Below, in pieces: positions 6,013 through 8,182 of a DNA stretch of 8,182 bases (the stretch's first letter is position 1; each line of letters opens with the position of its first letter). Both the position numbers and the translations under genes were made by a program. The stretch is from Burkholderiales bacterium (GTDB taxonomy: Bacteria; Pseudomonadota; Gammaproteobacteria; Burkholderiales; Casimicrobiaceae). Location: positions 1-8,182 of the forward strand of contig JANXNO010000373.1 in the NCBI GenBank assembly GCA_025354075.1, written 5' to 3'. Below the pieces are notes generated by a model. It saw only the letters and a program-made list of their open reading frames with translations. It had not been told where the DNA came from and ran no database searches.

Positions 6013-6705
6013 ATGAATCTCAATATCAATGGGCGAATCGGACTGATCGTGCGCGGTAAGACGGGCGTTGGCCATTCGCCAGGCTTGATGGAGCAGCACG
6101 CCGACTGTATTTTGGGCAGCGGAGAACCCGTTGGATTTTATGGAACGGGGAACGGCGGACGCTCGAACGGCGTCGGCATGAACCTCTCGGGCGTGGTTTA
6201 CCGATACGACAAGATGTACGCGGAGCGCCGAGCGTACGTGGACTTTGAAATCGCCAAAAGTCAGGAATTGTGCTCGGGCATTTTGTTGATTTCTGCAACA
6301 CCGCCACAAGTCAAAAAATTCACTGAGTACTGGGAAAAGCTTGAGCGAACACCGGGAGGATTTGACATTCTTGGGGACAATTGCTCAAGTCACGCGTCGG
6401 CTGGCTTTGTCTACTGCGGCCTACTCAAAAATGGCATCCCCGGACTCGACACACCTGACAATCTGTTCCGACAATTGCAACCGCGCACGAGCTCCCAAGC
6501 GTTTTTTGGATGCGTTGGATTCACGCGGGGCAGCACTATGTTTGACATAAGCTTCGAGGCCATTGCTGCCACACCGGTCGTAAACACAGGCTCAACAGCC
6601 AAACCGAAACTGTTGCAAAGCCAATCGTCGGGCCTGCCTTCGAGCCTCAACAGCAGCAACACGGGCTCGCGGGTATCCACCCATCCGTCAACAAGTCGAC
6701 GTTAA
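6013..6705 (+). CDS. Putative permuted papain-like (NlpC/P60-superfamily) cysteine hydrolase
   Basis: I do not recognise a named family. The 230-residue protein opens with a strand-rich block containing GVGHS (His21) and later GDNCSSH (Cys124, His127), followed by a helix and GIPGLDTPDNLFRQL. An N-terminal Gly-His motif, then Asn-Cys about 100 residues later, then a helix and a 'TPxNLxxxL' ending is the order seen in permuted papain-like enzymes (YaeF/YiiX, LRAT and PPPDE types). In these enzymes His precedes the Cys nucleophile, and many act as amidases or acyl hydrolases. Residues from about 190 on form a Ser/Thr/Asn-rich low-complexity tail. No signal peptide is seen. The start is uncertain: ATG 6013 begins at the conserved-looking part, but ATG 5956 and TTG 5947 are in frame, with no clear ribosome site for any. 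A small membrane-anchored protein is encoded 34 bp downstream. Enzyme class is inference from motif order. Confidence 0.65.
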   Translation: MNLNINGRIGLIVRGKTGVGHSPGLMEQHADCILGSGEPVGFYGTGNGGRSNGVGMNLSGVVYRYDKMYAERRAYVDFEIAKSQELCSGILLISATPPQVKKFTEYWEKLERTPGGFDILGDNCSSHASAGFVYCGLLKNGIPGLDTPDNLFRQLQPRTSSQAFFGCVGFTRGSTMFDISFEAIAATPVVNTGSTAKPKLLQSQSSGLPSSLNSSNTGSRVSTHPSTSRR

Positions 6706-6739
6706 GCACCACTGGCGTACTCCCTCATTGCGCTGAAAC

Positions 6740-7171
6740 ATGCAGCTCCCCCGACAAACAATGATTCGCGGTGCAGCCTTAATTGCTGTGGCGTGTACGC
6801 TTATCGTTTCCTTTTTTCTTTGGAGCAATCCGATGCAACATGATCCCGCTGAAATCGTCGAATTGCAAGCGCGTCAAGGTCGCGCTGCTAGCGCGGTGCT
6901 GAACTCTAAAATTTTTATGATTGAACCGGCGAACACAGGGCTCTTTGGTATCCTCAAAAGCCCGTCCATCAATGCGGCTGCATCCGATCCGGTCTGGGTA
7001 ACCTTCGTGCTAACGGACGCGTTGGGTGCGCCGTTGCAACCCCGCCGTCACGTGAAGATCAAACTCATCAAGTCTGGGCTCGGTACACAGCGCGAAGGCG
7101 ACGCGATGTTGCTAGATATGATCGACGACAAAACCTGCATCGGTGTACGAACCGTAAACGCGGCGAAATGA
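6740..7171 (+). CDS. Small single-pass membrane-anchored protein, unknown function
   Basis: The 143-residue product has one hydrophobic segment at residues of about 11-27 (AALIAVACTLIVSFFLW) after a basic start, then about 115 residues that should lie in the periplasm. It could be an uncleaved anchor or a signal peptide; no lipobox is seen, since the Cys is inside the hydrophobic core. The exported part contains a beta-like stretch, DPVWVTFVLTDALG, followed by basic residues (RRHVKIKLIK) and a single Cys near the end. An in-frame ATG at 6761 would give a tighter signal (MIRGAALIAV) and may be the real start. No strong ribosome site precedes either. It lies 34 bp after the papain-like gene on the same strand and is probably co-transcribed. 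Size, anchor and position would suit an immunity or accessory protein, but that is inference. I do not recognise the family. Confidence 0.6.
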   Translation: MQLPRQTMIRGAALIAVACTLIVSFFLWSNPMQHDPAEIVELQARQGRAASAVLNSKIFMIEPANTGLFGILKSPSINAAASDPVWVTFVLTDALGAPLQPRRHVKIKLIKSGLGTQREGDAMLLDMIDDKTCIGVRTVNAAK

Positions 7172-7227
7172 TGCAACCTCTGGGGCGCTCCAGCCGTCGC
7201 AAAGTCCGGTCAGCTTTTTCGCGAATG

Positions 7228-7249
7228 CGCTATCTGACAGGGGATAGCG
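7228..7249 (+). other. Hairpin downstream of the two-gene plus-strand cassette
   Basis: A perfect 7-bp inverted repeat, CGCTATC (7228-7234) and GATAGCG (7243-7249), with an 8-nt loop lies 57 nt after the stop at 7171. No T-run follows; the next bases are GCTCAAAATATC. It may be a rho-dependent or weak termination or processing site. The rest of the gap 7172-7327 shows no gene. Confidence 0.35.
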
Positions 7250-7319
7250 GCTCAAAATATCTAAAATCGACTAATTGTTAAATATGGCGCTAAGCCCTTA
7301 TTTCGTTGGACTTCCAGCT

Positions 7320-7338
7320 GAAAGCTGCTACCGCTTTC
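7320..7338 (-). other. Hairpin spanning the livF stop codon
   Basis: GAAAGC (7320-7325) and GCTTTC (7333-7338) form a perfect 6-bp stem whose 7-nt loop contains the TAG stop (7328-7330 on the plus strand). An alternative stem, CAGCT-GAA-AGCTG (7315-7327), overlaps it, so the two would be mutually exclusive. No T-tract follows on the minus strand. Confidence 0.35.
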
Positions 7339-8056
7339 CTAGATAGGTGGCTATCACGCGTTCGTCGTGAAGAAGCTCATCTGCATTGCCCTGCAGGCTG
7401 AGTTCGCCGGTTTCGAGTACGTAGCCGTAGTCCGCAGTTTTCAGCGCGGCGCGGGCGTTTTGCTCGATCAACAGGACGGAGAGCCCGGTTTCGCGCAGCT
7501 TGGAAATGGTGGCCAGAATGTCCCGCGTAATCAGCGGCGCGAGGCCGAGACTCGGCTCGTCGAGCAGCAGCAATTTAGGCTTCGCCATCAGCGCGCGCCC
7601 CACCGCTAGCATTTGTCGTTCGCCGCCGGACAGCGTGCCTGCGAGTTGTGGCTGGCGTTCTTTCAGGCGCGGAAATAGCGCGAACACCTCTTCCAGTGTG
7701 TTCAACAAAGCAGCGCGCGACTCTCCCGAACGCCTTCGCGAAAAACCGCCGAGTTCGAGGTTTTCCAGCACCGTCATTTCGTGGAACAGTTCGCGCTTTT
7801 CCGGTACCAGTGTGATGCCAAGTCGCACCAGCGCTTCGGTGTCGCGACCGTCGATACGCTCTCCCGCAAAACGAATCGCACCGTGCGACGGCAGCAACCC
7901 CATGATCGCGCCGAGCAGCGTGGTTTTGCCTGCGCCGTTCGGGCCGATGACCGTCGCGATTTTCCCGGTTGGCACTGCGAGCGAAACGCCGCGCACCGCC
8001 TCAACCTGACCGTAGGCGACATGAAGATCGGACACTTCGAGCAAGATTTCGCTCAT
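7328..8056 (-). CDS. livF: Branched-chain amino acid ABC transporter ATPase LivF
   Basis: LivF is one of two ATP-binding subunits that drive the Liv high-affinity leucine/isoleucine/valine importer; it sits on the cytoplasmic face of the LivHM permease. The 242-residue protein has the Walker A motif GPNGAGKTT (38-46), the Q-loop region equivalent VPEKRELF (84-91), the signature LSGGERQ (142-148), Walker B LLLLDEP (162-168) with the D-loop SLGLAP, and IEQN (197-200). The Gln of EQN takes the place of the usual H-loop His, which is normal for LivF. It distinguishes it from LivG, which normally has His there. The open frame extends upstream to 8137, but that part reads out of frame through livG. 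The ATG at 8056, one base after the livG stop, gives the family's normal length and start. In some organisms the operon carries amides, urea or other small substrates, so the exact substrate is not certain. Confidence 0.95.
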   Translation of the reverse strand: MSEILLEVSDLHVAYGQVEAVRGVSLAVPTGKIATVIGPNGAGKTTLLGAIMGLLPSHGAIRFAGERIDGRDTEALVRLGITLVPEKRELFHEMTVLENLELGGFSRRRSGESRAALLNTLEEVFALFPRLKERQPQLAGTLSGGERQMLAVGRALMAKPKLLLLDEPSLGLAPLITRDILATISKLRETGLSVLLIEQNARAALKTADYGYVLETGELSLQGNADELLHDERVIATYLGKR

Positions 8057-8057
8057 C

Positions 8058-8182
8058 TCATGCCCCCAAATAGGCTTCGCGTACCGCCGGATCAGCTTGC
8101 ACCGCCTCGGGCAATCCCTGCGCCAGTTTCTGCCCAAAATTCAGCACTACGAGGCGATCTACGAGGCCCATCACAAAATCCA
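8058..8182 (-). CDS. livG: Branched-chain amino acid ABC transporter ATPase LivG, C-terminal end
   Basis: Only the last 40 codons are in the window; the gene continues off the right edge. The minus-strand reading gives [18 protein letters not shown], then the segment [19 protein letters not shown] and a TGA stop (8060-8058). This is the typical LivG ending: the '[32 protein letters not shown]' pattern after the H-loop helix. The stop is separated from the livF ATG by a single G (TGA-G-ATG), a spacing that allows ribosomes to re-initiate. The two ATPases are therefore made together, as expected for a heterodimeric motor. Confidence 0.92.
   Translation of the reverse strand, partial: DFVMGLVDRLVVLNFGQKLAQGLPEAVQADPAVREAYLGA

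Noticed and set aside
7450..7470. Loss of the H-loop histidine in LivF (IEQN)
   Set aside because: Gln at this place is the normal state for LivF proteins, so it is not an anomaly.
8057..8137. Upstream extension of livF by 27 codons
   Set aside because: The stretch reads through the livG coding sequence in another frame and encodes an Arg/Cys-rich string unlike any LivF; the ATG at 8056 gives the family start.
1..8182. CRISPR array, tRNA, rRNA, insertion-sequence transposase or integrase
   Set aside because: No regularly spaced repeats, no cloverleaf-like or rRNA-like sequence and no transposase motif were seen on either strand.

Overview
This window looks like a piece of a betaproteobacterial chromosome, most likely Burkholderiales-like, of moderate to high GC. 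Evidence for this is the FolE-BLUF gene pair, an IPTL-CTERM-type surface protein, a LivG/LivF branched-chain amino acid transporter and a Tat-type dienelactone hydrolase. The assignment is inferred from protein style only; no rRNA or tRNA is present to fix it.

Layout. (1) Positions 3-958, plus strand: the 3' part of a GTP cyclohydrolase I gene (folE), followed 2 nt later by a complete short BLUF blue-light photoreceptor gene. A bidirectional terminator at 981-1012 separates this pair from the convergent minus-strand block. (2) Positions 1035-5660, minus strand: in transcription order, a Tat-exported dienelactone hydrolase, a palindromic repeat of about 120 bp, the tldD protease gene, a small lipoprotein of unknown function, and an exported protein with an IPTL-CTERM-like sorting signal. 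The gaps between these genes are 134-190 bp, so they are probably not one tight operon. (3) Positions 5661-6012: the divergent intergenic region. (4) Positions 6013-7171, plus strand: two genes I do not recognise by name. The first has the His-then-Cys layout of permuted papain-like (NlpC/P60-superfamily) hydrolases, and the second encodes a small protein with one N-terminal membrane anchor. (5) Positions 7328-8182, minus strand: livF complete and the 3' end of livG, the two ATPases of a branched-chain amino acid ABC importer operon that continues off the right edge.

How the genes may work together. FolE makes the first committed pterin intermediate. Its tight coupling to a light sensor suggests light-linked pterin or folate chemistry. 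LivG and LivF together power amino acid import. TldD normally works with TldE (PmbA), which is not in this window. The two-gene plus-strand cassette at 6013-7171 is the least ordinary part and could be an effector/immunity-like pair, but nothing in the window proves that. Several minus-strand genes have an inverted repeat that spans or abuts the stop codon.
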